Assembly (NCBI GenBank): GCA_024231975.1
Contig: JAAEQB010000024.1
Span: forward strand, 1 to 48,545
Direction of reading: 5' to 3'
DNA from: Allobosea sp.
Lineage (GTDB): Bacteria; Pseudomonadota; Alphaproteobacteria; Rhizobiales; Beijerinckiaceae
DNA: 48,545 nucleotides
Part shown: piece after piece, positions 32,901 to 41,119 of the stretch
Position numbering within the stretch: the stretch's first letter is position 1
Layout: the number at the start of each line of letters is the position of its first letter
Notes under the pieces: generated by a model
The model's database searches: none
What the model saw: the letters and a program-made list of their open reading frames with translations, nothing else
Told to the model about the DNA's origin: nothing
Made by a program: the position numbers and the translations under genes

Positions 32901-32972
32901 CCGGCCCGACGCTGGAACGGTTCTGATCGACACTTTCGCTGCAAGACGGATAACCGTCGGCGGGGAACGGCA

Positions 32973-33626
32973 GTGGACACGATCGCCTTCATCATGGCGA
33001 ATCTTCCGGTGATCGGGCAGCGCATGCTCGAGCATGTCTCGCTGGTCGCCGTCTCGGTCGGCGTCGCGATCCTGACCGGCGTGCCGACCGGCATCGCCAT
33101 CACCCAGAGCCAGCGCGCCGCCGACCTCGTCCTCTATATCGCCTCGATCATCATCACGATCCCCTCGATCGCGCTGTTCGGCATTCTGATCCCGCTGCTC
33201 TCGACCATCGGGCACGGCATCGGCTACCTGCCGGCGGTGATCGCGCTGATCCTCTACGCGCAGCTGCCGATCATCCGGAACACCTATACGGCGATCATGA
33301 ATGTCGACCCGGCGCTGCGCGAGGCGGCGCGCGGCATGGGCATGACCACGCTGGAGCGGCTGCGCCGCGTCGAGCTGCCGCTGGCGCTGCCGGTGATCCT
33401 GAACGGGGTCCGCAGCGCCGTGGTGCTGAACATCGCGATCGCGGCGATTGCGACCTATATCGGCGCTGGCGGGCTCGGCACCTTCATCTCGCGCGGCATC
33501 TCGCAGACCGATATCCGCCAGCTCCTGACCGGCGCACTCGCCGTCAGCCTGCTCGCGATCATCGCCGATTATGGCCTGCTCTTCGCGCAGCGCCTGCTCA
33601 CCTCGCCGGGATTGAGGCTGAAATGA
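32973..33626 (+). CDS. Osmoprotectant/choline ABC transporter permease (OpuCB type)
   Basis: A 217-aa inner-membrane permease with five to six helices and the EAA loop EAARGMGMTTLERLRRVELP. The last strong motif (IAAIATYIGAGGLGTFISRG) is typical of OpuCB/OpuCD and YehW/YehY. The start is GTG at 32973 with GGGGAA 5-9 nt upstream. It is the first gene of the transporter operon and overlaps the ATPase by 4 bp (ATGA). By family and context the substrate is a quaternary amine such as glycine betaine, choline or carnitine. Confidence 0.9.
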   Translation: MDTIAFIMANLPVIGQRMLEHVSLVAVSVGVAILTGVPTGIAITQSQRAADLVLYIASIIITIPSIALFGILIPLLSTIGHGIGYLPAVIALILYAQLPIIRNTYTAIMNVDPALREAARGMGMTTLERLRRVELPLALPVILNGVRSAVVLNIAIAAIATYIGAGGLGTFISRGISQTDIRQLLTGALAVSLLAIIADYGLLFAQRLLTSPGLRLK

Positions 33627-34729
33627 TCCGTCTCGAGCAGGTCTCCAAGCATTTTGGCACAATGGTCGCCGTCGACCGCATCGACATGGAGGTGCCGGCC
33701 GGCGCCGTCTGCGTCCTGCTTGGCCCCTCTGGCTGCGGCAAGACCACGACGATGAAGATGATCAACCGGCTGATCCCGCCGACCTCGGGCAGGATCTATG
33801 TCGATGGCAAGGATACCGCCGGTGTCGACGAGGTCACGCTGCGGCGTTCGATCGGCTACGTCATCCAGCAGATCGGCCTGTTCCCCAACATGACGATCGA
33901 GGAGAATATCTGTGTCGTGCCCGACCTGCTCGGCTGGCCGGCGGGCAAATCGCGCAAGCGCGCCGCCGAATTGCTCGACATGGTCAATCTCGACCCCTCC
34001 GTCTTCCTGAAGCGCTATCCCAAGCAGCTCTCCGGCGGCCAGCAGCAGCGCGTCGGCGTGGTGCGTGCGCTCGCCGCCGACCCGCCGGTGCTGCTGATGG
34101 ACGAGCCCTTCGGCGCGATCGACCCGATCAACCGCGAGGTGATCCAGGACGAGTTCATGAAGCTCCAGGCGGAGCTGAAAAAGACCATCGTCTTCGTCAG
34201 TCACGACATCGACGAGGCCGTGAAGATGGCGAGCCGGATCGCGATCTTCCGCGACGGCAAGCTGATCCAGTACGACACACCCGACAACATCCTCGCCCAT
34301 CCGATCGACGCTTTCGTCTCGGAATTCGTCGGCTCCGACCGGACTTTGAAACGGCTGCGGCTGATCAAGGTGACCGACGCGATGATGGCAGAGCCGCCGC
34401 GTGTGCGGGCCGAGGACACGCTCGATACCGCCGTCAGGCTGATGGAGGAGCACGGTCATGTCTCGATCGTGATGGTCGGGCCGCGCGGCCGGGCCCGCGG
34501 CGTGGTGCGGCTGGAGGAGGCGCGCGAGCGCAAGGGGACGGTCGGCGAACACCAGGAGCCGCTGCCCGGCGTCGTCAATATCCGCGACGACCTGCGCACC
34601 GCCGTTTCGCAGATGTTCACCCATGGTGTGACCTGGCTCGCCTGCGTCGACGATGACGGCTTCTACAAGGGCTATGTCACCCAGAAGAGCATCACCCAGG
34701 TGCTCGGCGCGACCTACCGGGAAAGCTGA
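33623..34729 (+). CDS. Osmoprotectant ABC transporter ATPase with CBS domains (OpuCA type)
   Basis: A 368-aa ATPase. Walker A GPSGCGKTTTMKM, signature LSGGQQQRVGVVRALA and Walker B VLLMDEPFGAIDP are intact. The C-terminal about 110 residues hold a CBS pair (AEDTLDTAVRLMEEHGHVSI and NIRDDLRTAVSQMFTHGV), as in OpuCA, which senses ionic strength. Uptake may therefore respond to osmotic state as well as to catabolic induction. The start overlaps the preceding permease (ATGA). One base separates its stop from the next ATG. Confidence 0.93.
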   Translation: MIRLEQVSKHFGTMVAVDRIDMEVPAGAVCVLLGPSGCGKTTTMKMINRLIPPTSGRIYVDGKDTAGVDEVTLRRSIGYVIQQIGLFPNMTIEENICVVPDLLGWPAGKSRKRAAELLDMVNLDPSVFLKRYPKQLSGGQQQRVGVVRALAADPPVLLMDEPFGAIDPINREVIQDEFMKLQAELKKTIVFVSHDIDEAVKMASRIAIFRDGKLIQYDTPDNILAHPIDAFVSEFVGSDRTLKRLRLIKVTDAMMAEPPRVRAEDTLDTAVRLMEEHGHVSIVMVGPRGRARGVVRLEEARERKGTVGEHQEPLPGVVNIRDDLRTAVSQMFTHGVTWLACVDDDGFYKGYVTQKSITQVLGATYRES

Positions 34730-34730
34730 G

Positions 34731-35459
34731 ATGGCGCGCGCGGGCCTGGCAGGGACGCTTCGCTGGCTCGTCGTCTTCGGCGCCTTCGCGCTCGGCGCCT
34801 GGCTGCAGGCGCGCGGCACCATCCCGGCCATCCTGAGCCACTCGGGCGACGTGACCTATCTCATCCGCCAGCATCTCGCCCTCGCGGCGATGTCCGGCGC
34901 GATCGCGCTCGTCGTCGGCATCCCGCTCGGCATCCTGCTGACGCGCCCGCGCTTCGAGATGTTCGCCGATGCGGTGACGCAGATCGTCAATCTCGGTACC
35001 ACGATCCCGACCCTCGCTCTGCTCGCGATCGCGATGTCGTTCCTCGGCATCGGCTCGCCGCCGGCGATCTTCGCGCTGTTCGTGCTGACGCTGTTGCCGA
35101 TCGTGCTCAACACCATCGCCGGCCTGCGCTCGGTGCCGCAGCACCTGATCGAGGCGGCGCGCGGCATGGGCATGACGCCGGGCCAGATCCTGCGGCGGGT
35201 CGAACTGCCCAATGCCGTCTTCGTCATCCTCGCCGGCGTGCGCACCGCCTTCGCAATCAATATCGGCACGGTGCCGCTGGCCTTCCTGATCGGCGGCGGC
35301 GGCCTCGGCGAACTGATCTTCACCGGCATCGACCTGATGGAGCCGAGCATGCTGCTGGCGGGCGCGATCCCGACGGCGCTGCTCGCCGTGCTCGTCGATT
35401 TCCTGATTGGCCAGATCCAGTTCTGGCTGGTCCCGAAAGGCGTCAACCCGCTGCGCTGA
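34731..35459 (+). CDS. Osmoprotectant ABC transporter permease (OpuCD type)
   Basis: A 242-aa permease, second of the pair. Helices run from TLRWLVVFGAFALGAWLQ through the EAA loop (EAARGMGMTPGQILRRVELP) to AIPTALLAVLVDFLIG. The ATG at 34731 directly follows the ATPase stop; the upstream extension to 34653 lies inside the ATPase and is rejected. It forms the channel with the first permease. Confidence 0.92.
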   Translation: MARAGLAGTLRWLVVFGAFALGAWLQARGTIPAILSHSGDVTYLIRQHLALAAMSGAIALVVGIPLGILLTRPRFEMFADAVTQIVNLGTTIPTLALLAIAMSFLGIGSPPAIFALFVLTLLPIVLNTIAGLRSVPQHLIEAARGMGMTPGQILRRVELPNAVFVILAGVRTAFAINIGTVPLAFLIGGGGLGELIFTGIDLMEPSMLLAGAIPTALLAVLVDFLIGQIQFWLVPKGVNPLR

Positions 35460-35496
35460 GCAGCGGTCAACTCAACCAGAACAGGGGAGTACGACC

Positions 35497-36387
35497 ATGC
35501 ACAAGCGCAGTTTCCTGAGGTTTGCTTCCGCCGCCTTGGCCTTTGTCGCCCTGCCGCTCGCGGCGCAGGCGCAGACCATCGTCGTCGGCGGCAAGAACTT
35601 CACCGAGCAGCAGATCATGTCGGAGATGACGACGCAGTTGCTCAAGGCCAAGGGTTTCACCGTCGACAAGCGCGCGGGCCTTGGCACCGCGCCGCTGCGC
35701 CAGGCCCAGGAAGCCGGGCAGATCGACCTCTACTGGGAGTACACCGGTACCTCGCTGATCACCTTCAACAAGGTCGCCGACAAGATGGATGCAGCCGCGA
35801 CCTATGCGAAGGTCAAGGAGCTCGACGCCGCCAAGGGCCTCGTCTGGCTGAACCCGTCCAAGGCCAACAACACCTATGCGCTCGCCATGCGCAAGAAGGA
35901 CGCCGAGGCCAAGGGCGTGAAGACGCTCGACGATCTCGCCACCAAGCTGAAGGGCGGCCAGGCCCTGAAGCTGGGCTGCAATGCCGAGTTCTACGCCCGC
36001 CCCGACGGGCTCGCGCCGCTGCAGAAGACCTATGGCTTCGATTTCGGCCGCGAGAACGTGGTGCGGATGGACACCGGCCTGATCTACCAGGCGCTGCGCG
36101 ACAGCCAGGTTGATGTCGGCCTCGTCTTCGCCACCGACGGGCGCGTCCCGGCTTTCGATTTCGTCATCCTGACCGACACCAAGGGCTATTTCCCGACCTA
36201 TGCGATGACGCCGGTCGTCCGCAAGGAGACGCTCGACAAGAACCCGAAGCTGGCCGAGCTGCTGAACGGGCTCTCCGCCAAGCTCGACGATGCGACGATG
36301 GCCAAGCTCAACGCCTCCGTCGATGTCGACAAGAAGAGCATCGAGGAGGTCGCAGCCGGCTTCCTCAAGTCGCAGTCGCTGGTCTGA
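35497..36387 (+). CDS. Osmoprotectant-binding protein (OpuCC/OsmX type)
   Basis: A 296-aa periplasmic binding protein. The Sec signal peptide is MHKRSFLRFASAALAFVALP with cleavage after AQA. The mature start, TIVVGGKNFTEQQIMSEM, is the signature of the OpuAC/OpuCC fold. The ligand box has the WEYTGT motif (DLYWEYTGTSLI) and aromatic residues that cage quaternary amines. The ATG at 35497 has AGGGGAG about 9 nt upstream. It is the last transporter gene, and a strong hairpin follows it. Confidence 0.93.
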   Translation: MHKRSFLRFASAALAFVALPLAAQAQTIVVGGKNFTEQQIMSEMTTQLLKAKGFTVDKRAGLGTAPLRQAQEAGQIDLYWEYTGTSLITFNKVADKMDAAATYAKVKELDAAKGLVWLNPSKANNTYALAMRKKDAEAKGVKTLDDLATKLKGGQALKLGCNAEFYARPDGLAPLQKTYGFDFGRENVVRMDTGLIYQALRDSQVDVGLVFATDGRVPAFDFVILTDTKGYFPTYAMTPVVRKETLDKNPKLAELLNGLSAKLDDATMAKLNASVDVDKKSIEEVAAGFLKSQSLV

Positions 36388-36399
36388 TCGGTCCGCCCA

Positions 36400-36426
36400 A
36401 GCCGGGGGCGTGCCACGCCTCCGGCT
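36400..36426 (+). terminator. Strong intercistronic hairpin after the binding-protein gene
   Basis: AGCCGGGGGCGT (36400-36411) and ACGCCTCCGGCT (36415-36426) pair at 11 of 12 positions (the other a G-T) with a 3-nt loop. There is no T-run. It probably stabilises the transporter transcript or partly terminates before the nitrilase gene. Confidence 0.65.
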
Positions 36427-36442
36427 ATTCCGCGAGGATCCA

Positions 36443-37300
36443 ATGTCGTCGCTGAAGGTAGCGGTCGCCCAGATCCACTGCGAACCGGCCGATCCCATCG
36501 CAAACCTGGCCGCTCACCTCGACGCCATAGCGGAGGCGCGTGGCGAGGGTGTCGAGCTGCTCCTCTTCCCTGAGCTGTCGCTGACCGACTATCTCGTCGC
36601 GCCCGATTGCGCGGTGCTGGCACTGAGGCCGGATGCGGACGTGCTCATGCGCCTCGCCGAAGCGGCCGAGGGCATCACGGTCTGCGCCGGCTTCATCGAG
36701 CACGGCGAGCAGGGCCGCTTCTTCAACAGCCAGGGCCTCTTCCGCGATGGCAGGCTGCTCGCGATCCATCGCAAGCTCAACCTGCCGGGCTATGGCGCCT
36801 TGCGCGAGGACCGCGTCTACGCGCGCGGCAGCGACCTTTCGTCGGTCGAGCTGGCATCGGGCTGGCACGCCGCCACGCTGATCTGCGCCGATGCCTGGAA
36901 CCCGGCGCTGCCCTGGCTCGCCGCGCTCGGCGGCGCCAACTTGCTGCTGCTGCCGGCAGCCTCGGCGCTCGGGGCGGTCGGCGGCGACTTCGACAATCCG
37001 CGCGGCTGGGCGATCAACCTCACCCATACCGCGATGACCTATGGCCTGCCGACGCTCTTCGCCAATCACTGCGGCACGCGCGGCGGCGCGACGTTCTGGG
37101 GCGGATCGCGCATTCTCGACGCCTCCGGCCGGGAGCTGGCACGAGCAGGAACCGCGCCCGGGCTCATCGTCGCGGAGCTGTCGCAAGAGGATGGCGAAGC
37201 CGCCCGGCGGCACCTGCCGACCGCACGCGACAGCGATCCGGCGCTGATCACCGGACTGCTGAACAGCCTGATCTTGAACAGCGAGCGCGCGCGATCATGA
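36443..37300 (+). CDS. Carbon-nitrogen hydrolase (nitrilase superfamily)
   Basis: A 285-aa cytoplasmic amidase-type enzyme with the full catalytic set: Glu44 (LFPELSL), Lys111 (IHRKLNLPGYG) and Cys148 (LICADAWNPAL). Such enzymes split amides, carbamoyl groups or nitriles; the fold does not tell which. The ATG at 36443 opens the family-typical SSLKVAVAQIHCEP. It is coupled to the next gene by ATGA and follows the transporter in the same direction. It may act on a nitrogenous product of the imported compound (inference). Confidence 0.9.
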   Translation: MSSLKVAVAQIHCEPADPIANLAAHLDAIAEARGEGVELLLFPELSLTDYLVAPDCAVLALRPDADVLMRLAEAAEGITVCAGFIEHGEQGRFFNSQGLFRDGRLLAIHRKLNLPGYGALREDRVYARGSDLSSVELASGWHAATLICADAWNPALPWLAALGGANLLLLPAASALGAVGGDFDNPRGWAINLTHTAMTYGLPTLFANHCGTRGGATFWGGSRILDASGRELARAGTAPGLIVAELSQEDGEAARRHLPTARDSDPALITGLLNSLILNSERARS

Positions 37301-38655
37301 ATGACCCGATCGACTTCATCCACGGCCTGAATTTCGCGCAACTGCCGCCCGAGGTCGTCCACCAGGCCCGCCGCTGCCTGCTCGATCTCGTCGGCGTCGC
37401 CGTCAGTGGTCGGCAAACCGAACTCTCGCACATCGCGCATGATTTCGCGGTCGATCATCTCGGCGCCGGGCGAAAGGGCGCGCGCCTGCTCTTCGACGGG
37501 CGCCGGGCGAGCGCCGCCGGCGCGGCCTTCGCCGGGGCGACGACGATCGATTCCTTCGACGCCCATGACGGGCACGCCCTGACCAAGGGCCATGCCGGCG
37601 TCGCCATCCTGCCGGCGCTGCTCGCAGTCGCCGATGCCGAGGGATTGCTGGAGGGCGGCAGCCTCGACGGCGAGGCGCTGCTGACCCGTCTCGTCCTCGG
37701 CTACGAGATCGCGACGCGCGCCGGCATCGCCCTGCATGCCAGCGCCTGCGACTACCACACCTCCGGCGCCTGGAACGCGCTCGGCTGCGCCGCCGTCGCC
37801 GCCCGTCTGCTCGGGCTCGACCGCGAACGCAGCCGCCATGCCCTCGGCATCGCCGAATATCACGGCCCGCGCAGCCAGATGATGCGCTGCATCGACCATC
37901 CGACCATGGTCAAGGACGGCTCGGGCTGGGGCGCGCTGGCCGGCACCAGCGCCGCCTATCTGGCGAAGGACGGCTTCACAGGCGCGCCGGCGATCACTCT
38001 GGAGGCGCCGGAGCAGGCGGCGATCTGGGCCGATCTCGGCGAGCGCTGGCTGGTTCTCGACCAGTATTTCAAGCCCTGGCCGGTCTGCCGCTGGGCGCAG
38101 CCGGCGATCGAGGCCGCGAGCCTCCTATTGTCTGAGCATGGGCTCGCTGCCGCCGATATCGAGCGCGTCGAAGTCGAGACCTTCCACGAGGCGGTGCGTC
38201 TCGGCGCGCAACGGCCGGCGACGACGGAGGCGGCGCAATATGCGATCGGCTTCCCGCTCGCTGCCTTCATCGTCCGCGGACGGCTCGGCGCCGGCGAGAT
38301 CGGTACCGATGGGTTGTGTGATTCTGCAATCGCCGACATGCTGCGGCGCGTCCGGCTCATCGAGTCTCCGGAATTCTCCCGACGCTTTCCTGCGGAGCGA
38401 CTGGCACGCCTGCGTCTTGTCCTGAAGTCAGGTCAGGTTGCCGCGTCCGAGGCCACCGCCGCTCGCGGCGATCGGGGGCACCCCTTGTCTGACGCGGACA
38501 TGCTCTCGAAATTCAGGTACTCCGCCGCCGTACTCGGCAACGAACGCGGCACCGCCCTCGGCAACAACTGCATGAAGCTCCCTCGTGGTAGTAACATTGA
38601 AACTATCTGTGCCAGTCTGTTTGCGCCGGTTGGCACCTATGCCGAATGCTTTTGA
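37297..38655 (+). CDS. MmgE/PrpD family protein
   Basis: A 452-aa protein of the 2-methylcitrate dehydratase / cis-aconitate decarboxylase fold. An all-helical N-terminal domain (LLDLVGVAVSGRQTELSHIA, FDAHDGHALTKGHAGVAILP) is followed by the C-terminal lid domain. The characteristic HDG-x2 segment and the KPWPVCRWAQPAIEA region are present. Many homologs in catabolic clusters are of unknown activity, acting as dehydratases or isomerases on carboxylates. The ATG overlaps the nitrilase stop (ATGA); the longer frame from 36607 is a shadow of the nitrilase gene. It is the last gene of the quaternary-amine cluster. Confidence 0.9.
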   Translation: MNDPIDFIHGLNFAQLPPEVVHQARRCLLDLVGVAVSGRQTELSHIAHDFAVDHLGAGRKGARLLFDGRRASAAGAAFAGATTIDSFDAHDGHALTKGHAGVAILPALLAVADAEGLLEGGSLDGEALLTRLVLGYEIATRAGIALHASACDYHTSGAWNALGCAAVAARLLGLDRERSRHALGIAEYHGPRSQMMRCIDHPTMVKDGSGWGALAGTSAAYLAKDGFTGAPAITLEAPEQAAIWADLGERWLVLDQYFKPWPVCRWAQPAIEAASLLLSEHGLAAADIERVEVETFHEAVRLGAQRPATTEAAQYAIGFPLAAFIVRGRLGAGEIGTDGLCDSAIADMLRRVRLIESPEFSRRFPAERLARLRLVLKSGQVAASEATAARGDRGHPLSDADMLSKFRYSAAVLGNERGTALGNNCMKLPRGSNIETICASLFAPVGTYAECF

Positions 38656-38896
38656 ACGTCTGCTTCCGATCAATGCCTCAACGTCCGCAACTGGCGCTGC
38701 TCGGCTGCGTGCGGCTATCCTGCAGCGAGCGCATGTAGCTTCGCTCCCTATCAAATGGTTGGCGCCTAACGTCATGGCAACATTGTGCTCGATGCAGGGA
38801 GACGTCACGGTACAATACGCGATGCCAGCACCTGCATTGCCAGGCGACGAGCATGCATGAAGGTTCATTGTAGTGCTTTAGAGAGGGCGCGAAGGA
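38656..38896. other. 241-bp intergenic region upstream of lysR-type gene
   Basis: Separates the two catabolic clusters. It holds only short frames without ribosome sites or recognisable products. The promoter of the LysR gene should lie here, but I cannot place it. Confidence 0.4.
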
Positions 38897-39820
38897 GTGC
38901 GGTTTTCTCACGTCGAAGCCTTTCGCGCGGTCATGATAACCGGCTCCACTACAGCGGCGGCTCGGATCCTTCACACGTCGCAGCCGAATGTCAGCCGTTC
39001 AATCGCGCAGCTGGAAAAAGAAACCGGGCTTCAGTTGTTCGAGCGGATGCCGGGAAAAGTGGTGCCAACCACAGACGGCTTGTCGTTTTTCAACGAGGTT
39101 CAGCGCAGCTTCCACGGTATTCGGCGATTGGAGGAAGCGGCAAACCGGATCCGTCGGTTCAGCGGAGGCCTTCTCCGGATCGGATCGATTCAGACGCTGG
39201 CCCACGGCTTGATCCCTCGCTCGATCAAACGCTTTGCGGAGATTTATCCGGAAACCGGCATTTCGATCCATGCGGGGCACTCGGCAGCGGTGTCGCAGTG
39301 GGTAGACGAAATGTCCTGCGATGTCGGAATCGTCTCGCACCTGTATGAGAATTACGGCTTTTCCAGCGAGCAGCTCTACTGCGTCGACGGAGTCTGCCTG
39401 ATGCCGGCCGAGCATCGCCTAGCTGGTAAAGCGGCGGTGCGCCCGGCTGATCTCGCGGACGAGCCCTACATCTCCTTCGCGCAGAACGACCACGGCCGTT
39501 CGGACGTCGACGAGGTGTTCACGAAGGCGGGCATCGATCGGCGCATCACCCTGGAAACGCCGTTCAGCACGATCACCTGCTCGCTGGTGGCACAAGGGCT
39601 CGGCGTGGCGATCGTCAACCCGCTTGCGGCTCAGGACTACCGGCATCTGGGCGTCGTCATGCGCCCCTTCCGCCCCTCGATCAAACACGAAGCCCAGCTG
39701 ATCTATCCGAAGGGGCGCCCGAAAAGCCGTTTGGCCGCTAGCTTCGTCGAGGTTCTCAAGGCGGTGACGATGGAAGAGAAGGCCGCGCTCAACGCTGCGC
39801 CGAAGCGCGGCGGAAGATAG
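38897..39820 (+). CDS. LysR-family transcriptional regulator
   Basis: A 307-aa regulator. The N-terminal winged HTH reads EAFRAVMITGSTTAAARILH then TSQPNVSRSIAQLEKETGLQ. The effector domain covers residues about 90-290. The start is a GTG (RFSHVEAFRAV). It lies upstream of, and in the same direction as, the transporter and dehydrogenase cluster, whereas LysR genes are more often divergent. It resembles NocR/OccR-like regulators of opine or arginine-derived uptake systems in texture, but this is an impression only. Confidence 0.9.
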   Translation: MRFSHVEAFRAVMITGSTTAAARILHTSQPNVSRSIAQLEKETGLQLFERMPGKVVPTTDGLSFFNEVQRSFHGIRRLEEAANRIRRFSGGLLRIGSIQTLAHGLIPRSIKRFAEIYPETGISIHAGHSAAVSQWVDEMSCDVGIVSHLYENYGFSSEQLYCVDGVCLMPAEHRLAGKAAVRPADLADEPYISFAQNDHGRSDVDEVFTKAGIDRRITLETPFSTITCSLVAQGLGVAIVNPLAAQDYRHLGVVMRPFRPSIKHEAQLIYPKGRPKSRLAASFVEVLKAVTMEEKAALNAAPKRGGR

Positions 39821-40044
39821 AGCAATCTCGCTGAACCGGGCGTCGATGCGCTCCTGTATTTCGGTTGGAAAAGCCTCCAATGGCCCAAGGCAAAGTGCGG
39901 CAGGGCTATATCCTCAATGCATAGACCCTCGGCTTATTTCTATTTGCCATAATGAGATGCTGTTCATAGCCTGATTGCGCACGAGAACATGACGGGAGGA
40001 AAAATCGTCATCTCTCAGCTCAAAATAAAATATTCGGAGGGGTC

Positions 40045-41070
40045 ATGAATCGCATTCGTAATCTTTTTTTGGCCGGAGCTATGGCTTTTGCTCCTCCTGC
40101 ACTGGCTCAGCAAACCATGTACGTCGCTGGACCTGGCGGCAGCACGCAAAAGCTTTTCCAAACCCAGATCATTCCTGAATTCGAAGCCAAGCATAACGTA
40201 AAGATTACCTACGTCCCTGGGATTTCCAGCGAGATCGTCGCGAAGCTGCAAGCTCAAGCCGGCAAGCAGGAGATCAATGTCGCCATTGTCGATGACGGGC
40301 CGCTCTATCAGGCCATCCAGTTCGGATATTGCGACAAGCTGACCGACGCTCCCATCTACAAGGAGATCTATCCCTTCGCCCAATTCGGCGGCAACGGCAT
40401 CGGTATCGGGTTGGTGGCGACCGGGATCGCCTACAACGCCGCGAACTACAAGAAGAAGGGCTGGTCGGCGCCCGCCTCCTGGAAGGATCTGACCGACAAG
40501 AGGCTTGAGGGACGCGTCACGGCCTCCTCGCTATCCGGCACCTACGGTGTGCATACGCTCGTGATGTTCGCTCGCATCAACGGCGGCGACGAGAGCAATA
40601 TCGAGCCCGGCTTCGGCTCCATCCGCAAATCGCTGGCGCCGAACATTCTGAGCTGGTCCTCCTCGCCCGCGAAGCTCGCGGAGATGTTCCAGAACAACGA
40701 TGTCGACGTGGCCGTTTGGGGCAGCAGCCGCGCGATCGCGCTTAAGAATACCGGCTTCCCGATGGAGTTCGTGTATCCGAAGGAAGGGACGCCTGCGCTC
40801 GTGCTCGGCGCTTGCCCCGTGGTCCAGAACAGTCTTCCTGAGGCGTCGCAGGCTTTCCTGCAATACCTGGTCACGCCTGCGATCCAGGCCAAACTCGCCA
40901 CGGAAGGCTTTGGCCCCACCAATCGCCAGACCAGGCTCGACGACAAGCTGGCCGAACAGGTTCCCTACGGCGACGAGCGTGTGGGCAGGATGATCTCGGT
41001 CCAGTGGAGCGAGATCAACAAGAAGCGGGCCGAATGGACCAATCGCTGGAACCGCACGATCGAGAGATAG
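40045..41070 (+). CDS. ABC transporter substrate-binding protein (PotD/AfuA-like)
   Basis: A 341-aa periplasmic binding protein. The signal peptide is MNRIRNLFLAGAMAFAPPAL with cleavage after ALA. The type II binding fold of the spermidine/putrescine and iron families is visible (SSEIVAKLQAQAGKQEINVA, GIAYNAANYKKKGWSAPASW, LSGTYGVHTLVM). GGAGGGG precedes the ATG by 7 nt. It starts an operon with a PotA-like ATPase and two PotB/PotC-like permeases, so an amine, amino acid or opine ligand is likely. Confidence 0.92.
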   Translation: MNRIRNLFLAGAMAFAPPALAQQTMYVAGPGGSTQKLFQTQIIPEFEAKHNVKITYVPGISSEIVAKLQAQAGKQEINVAIVDDGPLYQAIQFGYCDKLTDAPIYKEIYPFAQFGGNGIGIGLVATGIAYNAANYKKKGWSAPASWKDLTDKRLEGRVTASSLSGTYGVHTLVMFARINGGDESNIEPGFGSIRKSLAPNILSWSSSPAKLAEMFQNNDVDVAVWGSSRAIALKNTGFPMEFVYPKEGTPALVLGACPVVQNSLPEASQAFLQYLVTPAIQAKLATEGFGPTNRQTRLDDKLAEQVPYGDERVGRMISVQWSEINKKRAEWTNRWNRTIER

Positions 41071-41119
41071 GGCGCGAGCGCCAATCTCCGCAGTTGTCGA
41101 AGCGAAGGCTTCATTCGAA

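Noticed and set aside
38585..38860. A 91-codon frame between the MmgE/PrpD and LysR genes
   Set aside because: It starts inside the MmgE/PrpD gene, has no ribosome site and shows no domain.
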